The position numbers and the translations under genes were made by a program. The notes under the pieces were generated by a model. The model ran no database searches. It had not been told where the DNA came from and saw only the letters and a list, made by a program, of their open reading frames with translations. Positions 46,459-55,382 of a stretch of 64,000 nt of DNA are shown here, piece after piece. Numbering within the stretch: position 1 is the stretch's first letter; each line of letters starts with the position of its first letter. Origin of the DNA: Candidatus Aenigmatarchaeota archaeon (GTDB taxonomy: Archaea > Aenigmatarchaeota > Aenigmatarchaeia > GW2011-AR5); NCBI GenBank assembly GCA_016180945.1, contig JACPAG010000002.1, forward strand, positions 64,210 through 128,209, given 5' to 3'.

Positions 46459-47529
46459 ATGTTAGTCAACGGCCGTCATTACAGAACCGTCTGGATGGAA
46501 AACGGGCTCGTAAAGCTAATCGACCAGACAAAACTGCCGTTTTCCTTTGAGATTCACAGCTGCGCCAATTTCCGCGACACCGCGGCCGCAATAAAAAACA
46601 TGGTCGTGCGCGGCGCGCCGGCCATCGGTGCGACAGCCGCTTACGCCTTAGTACAGGCATGCATTAGCTTTAAGGGTGCCAATCTGAAAAGCCTCCTGCT
46701 CTTTTTGGGCGAGGCTGAAAAAATCATAACGTCTACGAGGCCGACAGCATACGATCTGTTCTTTGCCGTTGATTTTGTGAAGAAAGAAATTGGAAGGGCG
46801 AAGTCCGCAGAACAGGCGAAGAAAATTGCCGTCGCCGCCGGCAATAATTATGCGGATGAAAGCGTCAAAAGATGCATGGCTATCGGCAGCCACGGGGAAA
46901 AGCTGATAAAAGACGATTTCCGTTTGCTTACGCACTGCAATGCCGGCTGGCTTGCATGCGTTGACTGGGGAACCGCGACGGCGCCAGTGTACAAAGCAGC
47001 CAGAAACAAGAAATACATTTCCGTTTTCGTTGACGAGACCAGACCGCGGTCACAAGGTTCACGGCTTACAGCATGGGAATTAAAGCACGAAGGCGTGGAC
47101 CATTCCATCATAGCGGATAACGCCGCCGGTTTCTTTATGTCAAAAGGTGACATTGACATGGTCATTGTAGGCGCCGACAGGATAGCGATGAACGGAGACG
47201 TTGCAAACAAGATAGGAACGCTGGAAAAAGCCATAGTTGCGAAAGAATTTGGAATACCTTTTTATGTCGCAGCTCCCTTTTCTACAATAGACTTCAACTG
47301 TAAATCAGGAAAAGATATTCCTATAGAAGAGAGGTCGGAGGACGAGGTAAAAAAACAGACTGGATTAACCGATGGTGGAGAATTAAAAACCATATTTGTT
47401 TCAAATCCCGAATCAAGAGCAATAAACCCAAGTTTCGATGTCACACCTGCCAAGTTTATCAAAGGTATAATAACCGAAAAAGGGATAATCAAGGCGAACA
47501 AAAATGCGATAAGAAAGTTGATGAAGTAA
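46459..47529 (+). CDS. mtnA: S-methyl-5-thioribose-1-phosphate isomerase (MtnA family)
   Basis: MVVRGAPAIGATAAYAL; LTHCNAGWLACVDWGTATAPVYKA; ETRPRSQGSRLTAWEL; GADRIAMNGDVANKIGT. Confidence 0.9.
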   Translation: MLVNGRHYRTVWMENGLVKLIDQTKLPFSFEIHSCANFRDTAAAIKNMVVRGAPAIGATAAYALVQACISFKGANLKSLLLFLGEAEKIITSTRPTAYDLFFAVDFVKKEIGRAKSAEQAKKIAVAAGNNYADESVKRCMAIGSHGEKLIKDDFRLLTHCNAGWLACVDWGTATAPVYKAARNKKYISVFVDETRPRSQGSRLTAWELKHEGVDHSIIADNAAGFFMSKGDIDMVIVGADRIAMNGDVANKIGTLEKAIVAKEFGIPFYVAAPFSTIDFNCKSGKDIPIEERSEDEVKKQTGLTDGGELKTIFVSNPESRAINPSFDVTPAKFIKGIITEKGIIKANKNAIRKLMK

Positions 47530-47663
47530 ACAAGTGAAGCATAGAGTTAAGTCCTAAAAGAGACGTTTCGTCTGTTATCTAAAGTCTTTAGACTACTTGG
47601 AGCAGATAAATTTCTGTCTCAGTCCTACTTCCTTTTTAAAAACTTTACTGCTTACCTACTTCT

Positions 47664-48662
47664 ATGAAATTCGCTTCTGCCAAGGACGGCAAGGTTGTGA
47701 TTGAAAATATGGAAACGCCGCAGCTAAACGCCGGCGACATACTTGTCAAGATGCGCGCATGCGGCGTCTGCGGCAGCGATTTGGAAAAGGTCTATGGCAG
47801 CTACGGCATGGCTTCTAAAAAAATCGGTCACGAAATTGCAGGCGAAGTTGCCGAATCAAAAAGCGATTCTTTTATCAAAGGCGACCGCGTTTTTGTCCAT
47901 CACCATGTCCCTTGTTATGACTGTTATTACTGCAAACACGACGATTACGTTCTTTGCACGGAATACCAGAAAAGCAACGTTGAGCCGTGCGGTTTGGCTG
48001 AATATATCCGTGTACCGGCGTGGAATGTTTCGAAAGGCGGGGTAATCAGGATCGCTGATGCGATTACCTATGAAGAGGCAGCGTTAGCCGAGCCGCTGGC
48101 CTGCTGCATAAAGGCGGTAAATAAGCTTGGCAAGACAGAAACAGCGGCTGTCATAGGCGCTGGCCCGGCGGGGTTGATGAACGCGTTGCTGTTGAAGGAA
48201 CACGCAGAAGTTTTTCTTGTCGACACCAATGATTTTCGCCTCGATTTTGCGCAAAAATATGATTTGATCGGCATAAATGCGAAGGACGATGTTGCTGCTA
48301 TCATCAAAGACTCTACAGAAGGACGGGGCGTTGATGCTGTTATAGTTGCAACAGGAAACGTGAAAGCCCTGGAACTCTCTCTGCAAGTAGTCCGCAAAGG
48401 CGGCAAAATCATGATTTTCGGCGTGCCTTCCAAGGGTTCGCTGCTGGATTTCGATGCCAACTATCTGTTCTCTAATGAAATACAGCTACTGACAAGCGGA
48501 TATTGTTCAGAGCTGGAAACAAAAGCCGCGTTAAGGATTATAGAAAACAAGACAGTAGATGTTGAATCGCTCATCACACATAGATTTCCTTTAGATAAAG
48601 CACCTGAAGCATTTGATATTGCCCATCGCGGCGAAGGGATGAAGGTTGTTGTAACGGGGTAG
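47664..48662 (+). CDS. Zinc-dependent medium-chain alcohol dehydrogenase family protein
   Basis: ACGVCGSDLEKV; GHEIAGEV; VIGAGPAGLMNALL. Confidence 0.88.
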   Translation: MKFASAKDGKVVIENMETPQLNAGDILVKMRACGVCGSDLEKVYGSYGMASKKIGHEIAGEVAESKSDSFIKGDRVFVHHHVPCYDCYYCKHDDYVLCTEYQKSNVEPCGLAEYIRVPAWNVSKGGVIRIADAITYEEAALAEPLACCIKAVNKLGKTETAAVIGAGPAGLMNALLLKEHAEVFLVDTNDFRLDFAQKYDLIGINAKDDVAAIIKDSTEGRGVDAVIVATGNVKALELSLQVVRKGGKIMIFGVPSKGSLLDFDANYLFSNEIQLLTSGYCSELETKAALRIIENKTVDVESLITHRFPLDKAPEAFDIAHRGEGMKVVVTG

Positions 48663-48682
48663 GTAAATATATATTTACTAGT

Positions 48683-48880
48683 TCACCGCATCTTTTCTTC
48701 TATCTCCTTCTTCAGGTTCCAGTTGAGATACCACTGATAATCGTGACTAGACGGTCGTTTGACTAGAAATCCACGCTTTCTTAATTCTTCGGCTATCTCT
48801 AGAACGCGCTTTCTCAAGTGTGGCGGAAAGCCTTTTGGAAGATTTCTTTCAGAGGTGTGTCTTGTTCCCCAACAACCCAT
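48683..48880 (-). CDS. Small 'RHT..KGF' protein, divergent partner of a wHTH gene
   Basis: TRHTSERNLPKGFPPHLRKRVLEIAEELRKRGFLVKR; matches 7897-8211. Confidence 0.6.
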   Translation of the reverse strand: MGCWGTRHTSERNLPKGFPPHLRKRVLEIAEELRKRGFLVKRPSSHDYQWYLNWNLKKEIEEKMR

Positions 48881-48915
48881 TTAAACATATAGAGCAGAAC
48901 TATATTGTGATTAAG

Positions 48916-49251
48916 ATGGAAGCAAAGAATTCCGTATTTGTAGAAACCTTTGGAGAGACGCCGGTGATAAAAGTGCTGGACTTCTTTCTGACGTTCGACA
49001 GCTTTGACTATTCGAAGAGCCAAGTCGCAGAAGAAACAGACGTATCAAGAATTACATTAGAAAAAATATGGAAAGAGTTGGTAGATAGACAAATAATAAT
49101 TAAAACAAGAACCATTGGGAGAGCGGAGATGTATAAATTGAACAAAGAAAATCCACGGGTAAAGGTTCTTATAGAACTGAGCTTCAAATTAGCTTCGGTA
49201 TTTGCTGAAGAAGAAATAGGAAAAATTAAGAGAAAGATTGAAGCATATTAA
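48916..49251 (+). CDS. Winged-helix transcriptional regulator-like protein
   Basis: FDSFDYSKSQVAEETDVSRITLEKIWKELVDRQIIIKTRTIGRAEMYKLN. Confidence 0.75.
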   Translation: MEAKNSVFVETFGETPVIKVLDFFLTFDSFDYSKSQVAEETDVSRITLEKIWKELVDRQIIIKTRTIGRAEMYKLNKENPRVKVLIELSFKLASVFAEEEIGKIKRKIEAY

Positions 49252-49263
49252 TCTTGTGATTTT

Positions 49264-49521
49264 ATGGGCCTGAGACACGTGTTTGGCGAATTAGCAGAAG
49301 CTACTGGCGTCAGTTACCGCACCCTGCAGAAGATAGTACCACTGCTTGTCAAGAGAGGAATTATTAAAGAAACTCGAGAAGTAGGAAAGGCAAAAATGTA
49401 TTCCCTTAACTTTGACTCTCCGTCTGTGAAAAAACTGGATGAATTTTCCTTGGCTTCTGATACCGAATTTGCTGAGAAAGGAAGAAAGCAGAGGCCTCTG
49501 CTGATAGCCAACAAATACTGA
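49264..49521 (+). CDS. wHTH protein, tandem and N-terminally shortened paralog
   Basis: ELAEATGVSYRTLQKIVPLLVKRGIIKETREVGKAKMYSLN. Confidence 0.65.
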   Translation: MGLRHVFGELAEATGVSYRTLQKIVPLLVKRGIIKETREVGKAKMYSLNFDSPSVKKLDEFSLASDTEFAEKGRKQRPLLIANKY

Positions 49522-49572
49522 TTTAAATAAATAACAATCATCAAAATTACACGTGAGCGATATTCTAATAAC

Positions 49573-49655
49573 ATGGGATACGCACTCACCATAAAAATAA
49601 TATGGTAATCGACTCGCCAAAAATTATAATATGGCATGCGACACATCGTCGCATC
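49573..49655 (+). promoter_or_regulatory. Three degenerate 29-bp-spaced repeats upstream of the class I aldolase
   Basis: ATGGGATACGCACTCACC / ATGGTAATCGACTCGCC / ATGGCATGCGACACATC beginning at 49573, 49602 and 49631. Confidence 0.4.
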
Positions 49656-49687
49656 AGCCAAAATAAAATTTTATAGATGTGGGGCAT

Positions 49688-50473
49688 ATGGGTTGGGGAA
49701 CAAAAAACCGTCTTGCAAGAATAATCAAATCAGACGGAAGAACGGTCATGCTCGCCGCTGACCACGGCTATTTTCTGGGTCCTACCAGCAAATTGGAAAA
49801 CCCGCGCAAGACACTTGAGCCGCTTATCCCTTACGCAGACGCCATCATGGTGACGCGCGGCGTTGTCCGGACGTCTATAGACCCGCTCAGCGCTGCTCCA
49901 ATCGTGCTTCGCGTATCTGGAGCAAACAGCATTATCAGCGAGGATTTGTCTAACGAGACTATCATTACGTCTGTTAAAGAGGCTGTCCGCATAAATGCAA
50001 GCGCTGTTGCGCTGTCAATTTACGTTGGCGCCAAGCACGAGCACCAGACGCTCGCAAATCTCGCAAAGCTTGTTGATGAATGCGAAGAATATGGAGTGCC
50101 TGTATTGGCAGTAACCGCAGTCGGCAAAGAACTCGGGAAGCAGGATGCGCGTTATCTCGCGCTGGCCTGCCGCATCGCCGCCGAGCTGGGCGCATCGTTT
50201 GTCAAAACATATTATTGCGATGGTTTCGAGAAGGTCGCAGAAGGCTGCCCTGTCCCGCTGGTTATAGCAGGCGGCAAGAAACTGGAAACAGAACGCGATG
50301 TTCTTCAGCTTACCTGCGATGCCATAACCAACGGCGCAGCAGGCGTTGACATGGGCAGGAATATATGGCAGAACGATAATCCTGTGGCTATGATAAAAGC
50401 CATCCGGGCTGTTGTTCATGAGAACGCCTCTGTTAACGAGGCACTCAATGTGTTCGAAAAAGAAAAAAGTTGA
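49688..50473 (+). CDS. DeoC/LsrF/FbaB-type class I aldolase
   Basis: TVMLAADHGYFLGPTSKLENP; SFVKTYYCDGFEKVAEGCPVPLVIAGGKK. Confidence 0.85.
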   Translation: MGWGTKNRLARIIKSDGRTVMLAADHGYFLGPTSKLENPRKTLEPLIPYADAIMVTRGVVRTSIDPLSAAPIVLRVSGANSIISEDLSNETIITSVKEAVRINASAVALSIYVGAKHEHQTLANLAKLVDECEEYGVPVLAVTAVGKELGKQDARYLALACRIAAELGASFVKTYYCDGFEKVAEGCPVPLVIAGGKKLETERDVLQLTCDAITNGAAGVDMGRNIWQNDNPVAMIKAIRAVVHENASVNEALNVFEKEKS

Positions 50474-50509
50474 AGAAAGAAGCGTAATTGTTTCTAAAGG
50501 GAGATAGGT

Positions 50510-50962
50510 ATGTCTGTTGCTACTGAATTGAATCCAAAAGCCAGAGGAGAAATTGAGGGAATTTTAGCGAGAGACGACGCCAAACAAGGTCCTTCTTATG
50601 CGATTGGCAATGAATCGCAACATGGATATAGACTAGACAATGCAGAAAAATATACTTACAAGCCCACGCTTGATATATTTGTAACAGAACGGTATACGGC
50701 AGACGGCGCATGGGCGCACACAGAACCCGACAGGAGGGTTATTTGTATAAGGCCATGGGAGCGTTTGGATTACGATATACTTCTGGAGCATTTACTGGCT
50801 TCTGTTCCTATGGACTTGCCATTTGGGCCTTACGCACTGCATGAAGTGGCGCATAATGCTCATAGGGACGCTGGCGAAGGAGCGATAAGAAGGTTAACAA
50901 TGGACCCGAACATCAGATATGTAGTTAATGGATTTAATTTGAAATATCACGGAAGAAATTAA
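50510..50962 (+). CDS. Hypothetical protein with HEVAH zincin-like motif
   Basis: YALHEVAHNAHRDAGEGAIRR. Confidence 0.5.
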   Translation: MSVATELNPKARGEIEGILARDDAKQGPSYAIGNESQHGYRLDNAEKYTYKPTLDIFVTERYTADGAWAHTEPDRRVICIRPWERLDYDILLEHLLASVPMDLPFGPYALHEVAHNAHRDAGEGAIRRLTMDPNIRYVVNGFNLKYHGRN

Positions 50963-51342
50963 AACGGCAGGTACCTTCTCAGGACCGCATTTAGCGAATC
51001 AGCCACGAACAGCGACAGCAAATAGTAGACTGCGAATGCTATCACAAGGACCTTCAGCTTTGTTGTCCTGTCCGACTGAAGGATGACTTCCCCCAGAATA
51101 ACCCATGAGACAAACGACAATACAAGGGATGCGTTTCTCTCGAAAGCCCCGACAAACGGCGCGAGCAGAGGAACAGCAAAGAACGACACCAGAGAAAGCA
51201 TTAAGGCGTGCTTTGCCTCTATGTCATGGGAAATTACTTTGTCGACAAGAACGACGGCCGCAAATGCAAGTATCGCATTAAGGAGATACGTCACAGCCAG
51301 TGATGCGCTGAAAGGAAGATAGTTGAGTATCGGCAATGCCAT
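50959..51342 (-). CDS. Hypothetical multi-TM protein
   Basis: 127 aa, several hydrophobic segments. Confidence 0.6.
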   Translation of the reverse strand: MALPILNYLPFSASLAVTYLLNAILAFAAVVLVDKVISHDIEAKHALMLSLVSFFAVPLLAPFVGAFERNASLVLSFVSWVILGEVILQSDRTTKLKVLVIAFAVYYLLSLFVADSLNAVLRRYLPF

Positions 51343-51376
51343 ATTAATCTATTTGGTTGGCTGCTATATAAAATTG

Positions 51377-53206
51377 TTATTTCTTCATTGACCGGAGAAA
51401 CTTGAGAACTTCGCTTCCTGTTGCCCTGCCGCCAATGCGGCCCATTATTATGCCCATCAGTGCGGATTCGTTTTTCCCGGGATTTGATTTTGCAACGTCT
51501 GCTATGACTTTCTTTAATTCGCCTTCTTCCATGGGCGCAAATTTTTCTTCTGCGTCCTTCACCGCTCTGCCTTCAATTACCATTACCAGCGCGTCATGAA
51601 GAGAATTTTTTGGTATCTTGTCTCTGGAAATAGAAGCAAACAATTTTTCCATGTCCGTTCTTGTTATTTTTCCCGTATCGTACCCTTTTCTTCTCAGGTC
51701 CTTTATCGTCGACAGCAGCGTAGTCGCCACAAGCACCGGATCTGCTTTTTTGCTTAGCTCCTCGAAAAGCGGAAATTCGGTGGAATGAACTATTTGCGAA
51801 GCCAGTTCTCTGGGCATTTTCTTCTCAAGCTCTTTTTCCTTTTCCAGCAAAGTTTTCGGAACTTCTACAGAAGCCAAGAATTGCTTCGTGATTCTTACCG
51901 GCGGAATGTCCGTTTCCGGATACATCCTCTCGCTACCGGGAAGCGGTCTCGTGTACTTGGAACCGAGCCCGTCAGCCGCGCGCGTTTCTTTCGGAATTCC
52001 TATCAAGCACTGTTTTGCCCGTGCCAGAACAGCATTTATTGCCGCAGCAGGATTTCTGCCAGCTGTTATAACTATGATGTCGTGCTCTTCCGGCTTAAGC
52101 TCTTCCCTTAATTTTACAAATTCCCCTGCCAGTTCGTGCTTTTCCAGATCCTCGTCGCTATGAATAATGCCGTAGCCATAGGCCTCGGCATAGCTCGCCA
52201 GCTCTTTGCCGAAGGTCCGGTCGCCGCATTGTTTTTTCAGCAAGCCGGCGAATTTTGGAAGGACCGCTCCGAAAACTTTCCCATTTTCGCTTACAATTTT
52301 TCTCAGGAAATTGTTTCTCGTGTTCTTGAAAACATGCGTGACATCTTTCGGCTGGACGAAAACAACAATGCCGCGCTTGTGCAGCTCGTCCTTTATTTCC
52401 AGCAGCGCCAGTTGCCTGTTGACCTCGTTTTCAACTGCCTGAGGTATCCGCTCCAGTTCCTGGAACCCCTTTATCTCGATGCGTTCTCCGCCGGCTATTG
52501 AAATGTTTATGTCCTGGCGGATGGAACCGATGCCTCTGACAACAGAAACGCTGCGCAAAAGCAATCCGATGCGCTCGGCTGTTTCTTTTGCTTCCGCAGG
52601 CGAGTGCACGTCAGCGCTTGTGGCTATTTCTATTAGTGGAACACCTAACCGGTCCAGGCGGTATTCCACGCCGCCTGCTTCCCTGCTGACAGCCGGCGCA
52701 GAATCTTCTTCTATGCAGACCGTAGCTATTGGCACGGTGCCAAATGCCGTATCAATACTCCCGTTCATGCCGGCCAAAGCCGTCCGCTGGAATCCTGAAA
52801 CAGACGAGCCGTCAATAACTGTTTTTCTCATGACATAGATTTCATCAAGAATTTCGCAATCAAGAAGCCTGCATACCTGCAAAACCGTTCTCAACGCCTC
52901 TCCGTTAATCTCTTTTGGCGGGTCGTCATCCAGCTCAACCAGGCAAGACGACTCGGGATTGCTTTTGTAATTAAACGCGCGCCCGCGCAGAAATTCATAA
53001 AGCGCAGCCGGATCATACTCGCCCATTTCGCCGGCTACCGCCCGAAGCTTTCTTTTTGTTTCCAGCAAAAATTCCTCGCTTGAAACAGCCTGACGACCTT
53101 CGGTCGTCTTTTTGGGTATCAGACAGTTGCAAAACAATTTATGCCACGAAGCCAGCTGCTGGTGGATTTCCAAACCTACTTTCAGTCCGAGCTTTTTGTA
53201 GTCCAT
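51377..53206 (-). CDS. gatE: Glu-tRNA(Gln) amidotransferase subunit E
   Basis: KVGLEIHQQL; SCLVELDDDPP; SGFQRTALAGMNG; GIPKETRAADGLGSKYTRPLPGSERMYPETDIPP. Confidence 0.95.
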   Translation of the reverse strand: MDYKKLGLKVGLEIHQQLASWHKLFCNCLIPKKTTEGRQAVSSEEFLLETKRKLRAVAGEMGEYDPAALYEFLRGRAFNYKSNPESSCLVELDDDPPKEINGEALRTVLQVCRLLDCEILDEIYVMRKTVIDGSSVSGFQRTALAGMNGSIDTAFGTVPIATVCIEEDSAPAVSREAGGVEYRLDRLGVPLIEIATSADVHSPAEAKETAERIGLLLRSVSVVRGIGSIRQDINISIAGGERIEIKGFQELERIPQAVENEVNRQLALLEIKDELHKRGIVVFVQPKDVTHVFKNTRNNFLRKIVSENGKVFGAVLPKFAGLLKKQCGDRTFGKELASYAEAYGYGIIHSDEDLEKHELAGEFVKLREELKPEEHDIIVITAGRNPAAAINAVLARAKQCLIGIPKETRAADGLGSKYTRPLPGSERMYPETDIPPVRITKQFLASVEVPKTLLEKEKELEKKMPRELASQIVHSTEFPLFEELSKKADPVLVATTLLSTIKDLRRKGYDTGKITRTDMEKLFASISRDKIPKNSLHDALVMVIEGRAVKDAEEKFAPMEEGELKKVIADVAKSNPGKNESALMGIIMGRIGGRATGSEVLKFLRSMKK

Positions 53207-53222
53207 ATCCCCTCAACACCTA

Positions 53223-53262
53223 GACGCACAGCAGTGCGTCAGTTTGTTTCGAGTCGATTGCC
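53223..53262 (-). repeat. Palindromic element in gatE leader
   Basis: GACGCAC-AGCA-GTGCGTC AGTTTGTTTCGAGTCGATTGCCATATTATT; second partial AGCCGATTGCCACTTTATAA at 53292-53311. Confidence 0.7.
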
Positions 53263-53340
53263 ATATTATTATTTAATTCCTCTGCTCACATAGCCGATTG
53301 CCACTTTATAATCATCAGACAACTTACAGCTTCTTATTGT

Positions 53341-54654
53341 TCAATACAAGAACGCCCTGGGGTCTATCCTTTCCGTAATTTCTCCGGCAATGTTAGTCAG
53401 CATCATTTTCTTTATTTCTTCCGGCTTTTTCGCATGGCCCAGAACCCAGCCCAGCTTGACATAAGCTGTTTCAGGCAGCATATCCTCGGCAAAGATAGCG
53501 CCCGTGGCTGCAAGTATGCGCAGATTGGAATAGACAAAAGGGTCTACCCTGCCATAGAGTGATTGCGTAGTTATTATCACCGGAATGCCGCTTTCTATCG
53601 TAGACTTGATTGCAGGTATCCAGCTTTTCTTTGCGCTTACAGGAACATGACCCAAGGCTGTTGCCTCCAAGATGAATCCTTTGTAGCCTTTTTTTACGAA
53701 ATAATCCATAACAGAAGGTTCGCTGCCCGGATATACTTTAAGCAAAGCTACCTTCTCTTCGAATTTTGTATCTGCAATCACTTTTCCTTCGCTTCTCTTT
53801 TTGAAATTCTCATTTGTTATTTCTATATTGCCAGACGGCCATATTTTCGCCAGCGGAAGCTCATTCATCGGCCGGAATGCGTCCCTTCTTGTGCTGTGCA
53901 TCTTTCTGACCTTTGTGCCTCTGGAAAATATGCAATAATCGTCGTTCATGGTGCCGTGCATGCATATGCCTACTTCAGCTATGTTGCTTAGCGCAACATG
54001 CACGGAGCATATCAAATTCATTCCGGCATCGCTGCTGCCACGGTCTGTAGAGCGTTGTGCTCCCACAAGGATTACAGGCTTCGTCAGGTTTTTTAGCATG
54101 AATGAAAGTGCGGCAGAAGTGTAATGCAGTGTGTCAGTCCCGTGCGTCACTATTACTCCTTTGTTGTCTTTGTTCAGCTCTTTGGCAATTATCTCTGCAA
54201 GCGTCTGCCAGTCAGCATAGTTCATGTCCTCGCTCATCTTTGTGAACGGTCTTACTATGCCGGTTACGTTGGCTATGTGAAACAACTCAGGTATATTGTA
54301 CAGCAGCTCTGACGGTTCTGTCAGCGCCCTAACGCCGCCTGTGCTGTAATCTATCTTAGAACTTATTGTCCCGCCGGTGGCAATTATTGCAACGGGGGGC
54401 TTTGTTTTGTCGAATTCAGGTTTTTTTGCCTTAAAAATCCTCTCCTCGCCCTTCAGCTTCTTTATCTTCACGCCTTTGAATGCAATCCCGATGTTATAGC
54501 CGTTGTCCAGCTTCAGGACAAGAATGTCCGGATCCCCGGCCGACTTGGGCATCAGCACGCCTTCGTATTCGTTGACAGAAATCCGGTCACCGATTTCTAT
54601 CTTTCCTTTCTTTAGAAATTTCTGGATTGCCAGCGAATAGTTTTCGTACATCAA
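53341..54654 (-). CDS. gatD: Glu-tRNA(Gln) amidotransferase subunit D
   Basis: VAIIATGGTISSKIDYSTGGVRALTEPSEL; VTHGTDTLHYTSAALSFML. Confidence 0.95.
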   Translation of the reverse strand: MMYENYSLAIQKFLKKGKIEIGDRISVNEYEGVLMPKSAGDPDILVLKLDNGYNIGIAFKGVKIKKLKGEERIFKAKKPEFDKTKPPVAIIATGGTISSKIDYSTGGVRALTEPSELLYNIPELFHIANVTGIVRPFTKMSEDMNYADWQTLAEIIAKELNKDNKGVIVTHGTDTLHYTSAALSFMLKNLTKPVILVGAQRSTDRGSSDAGMNLICSVHVALSNIAEVGICMHGTMNDDYCIFSRGTKVRKMHSTRRDAFRPMNELPLAKIWPSGNIEITNENFKKRSEGKVIADTKFEEKVALLKVYPGSEPSVMDYFVKKGYKGFILEATALGHVPVSAKKSWIPAIKSTIESGIPVIITTQSLYGRVDPFVYSNLRILAATGAIFAEDMLPETAYVKLGWVLGHAKKPEEIKKMMLTNIAGEITERIDPRAFLY

Positions 54655-55073
54655 TATACCTCTACTTCTATCTCTTCCACATCTTTGAAATCCTTATCGC
54701 CTGTGACGAATTTCTTGCATTTCGCCAGTATAGCCGTTGCGAGATGGATGCAATCCAGATATGAAATTTCTCTCAGCTTATTTTTATAATACTTGTAGCG
54801 CAACCTGCCAGCCAAAACAGTAATCTCATTGTCTGCCGGTTCTATGCGCAAGTTAGGATACGACGTGATAAACGATACTCTTTCGTCAGCCTTTTCTACG
54901 CCCCATTTTTTGGCGACGTGATAAAACAATTCAGAGAAAACAGTTGACGATATTACGGCCTTTATTTTGCCTTCCATTACTTTTTCCATATATGTTTTTA
55001 CTTTGCCTTCGAGCCGCGAGTCTCCGGAGAAGAGGTCAAGAAAAACATACGTGTCCAGCGCTATCTCTTCCAT
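54651..55073 (-). CDS. PIN-domain (VapC-type) toxin
   Basis: LDTYVFLDLFSGD...SYLDCIHLATAILAKCKKFVTGDKDF. Confidence 0.82.
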   Translation of the reverse strand: MEEIALDTYVFLDLFSGDSRLEGKVKTYMEKVMEGKIKAVISSTVFSELFYHVAKKWGVEKADERVSFITSYPNLRIEPADNEITVLAGRLRYKYYKNKLREISYLDCIHLATAILAKCKKFVTGDKDFKDVEEIEVEVY

Positions 55074-55306
55074 TCCTTCCTGGCCTCTTTTATTTCTTTT
55101 CTCATATCCCCCATTGGCGCCTCTCTTCCAAGCTTTATCAGCTGTTCTAATGGATTTCGCGGTTTAGGTATCAGAGTAATAGAATCGGCAGACTCTTTGA
55201 TGAGAAGCTCTTTTCCCGGCTTTATACCCAACCTTTCCCTTATTTCCTTCGGTATTACAATCTGCCCCTTCGACGATACTGTCACCTCTTCCATCTTACT
55301 CATCAT
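55061..55306 (-). CDS. AbrB/MazE-family (VapB-type) antitoxin
   Basis: VTVSSKGQIVIPKEIRERLGIKPGKELLI. Confidence 0.88.
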   Translation of the reverse strand: MMSKMEEVTVSSKGQIVIPKEIRERLGIKPGKELLIKESADSITLIPKPRNPLEQLIKLGREAPMGDMRKEIKEARKEWKR

Positions 55307-55382
55307 TAATAAGTAAGATTATATCTATTTAAAGCTTACTTTTGGTGGATAAATAAGATTAGAAGTTGGATAAACAGATAGA

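Noticed and set aside
48664-48679. GTAAATATATATTTAC palindrome
   Set aside because: AT-rich palindrome after the adh stop, likely chance or termination signal
50510-50962. HEVAH motif as a firm metalloprotease call
   Set aside because: Single short motif in a small hypothetical protein; kept as hypothetical only
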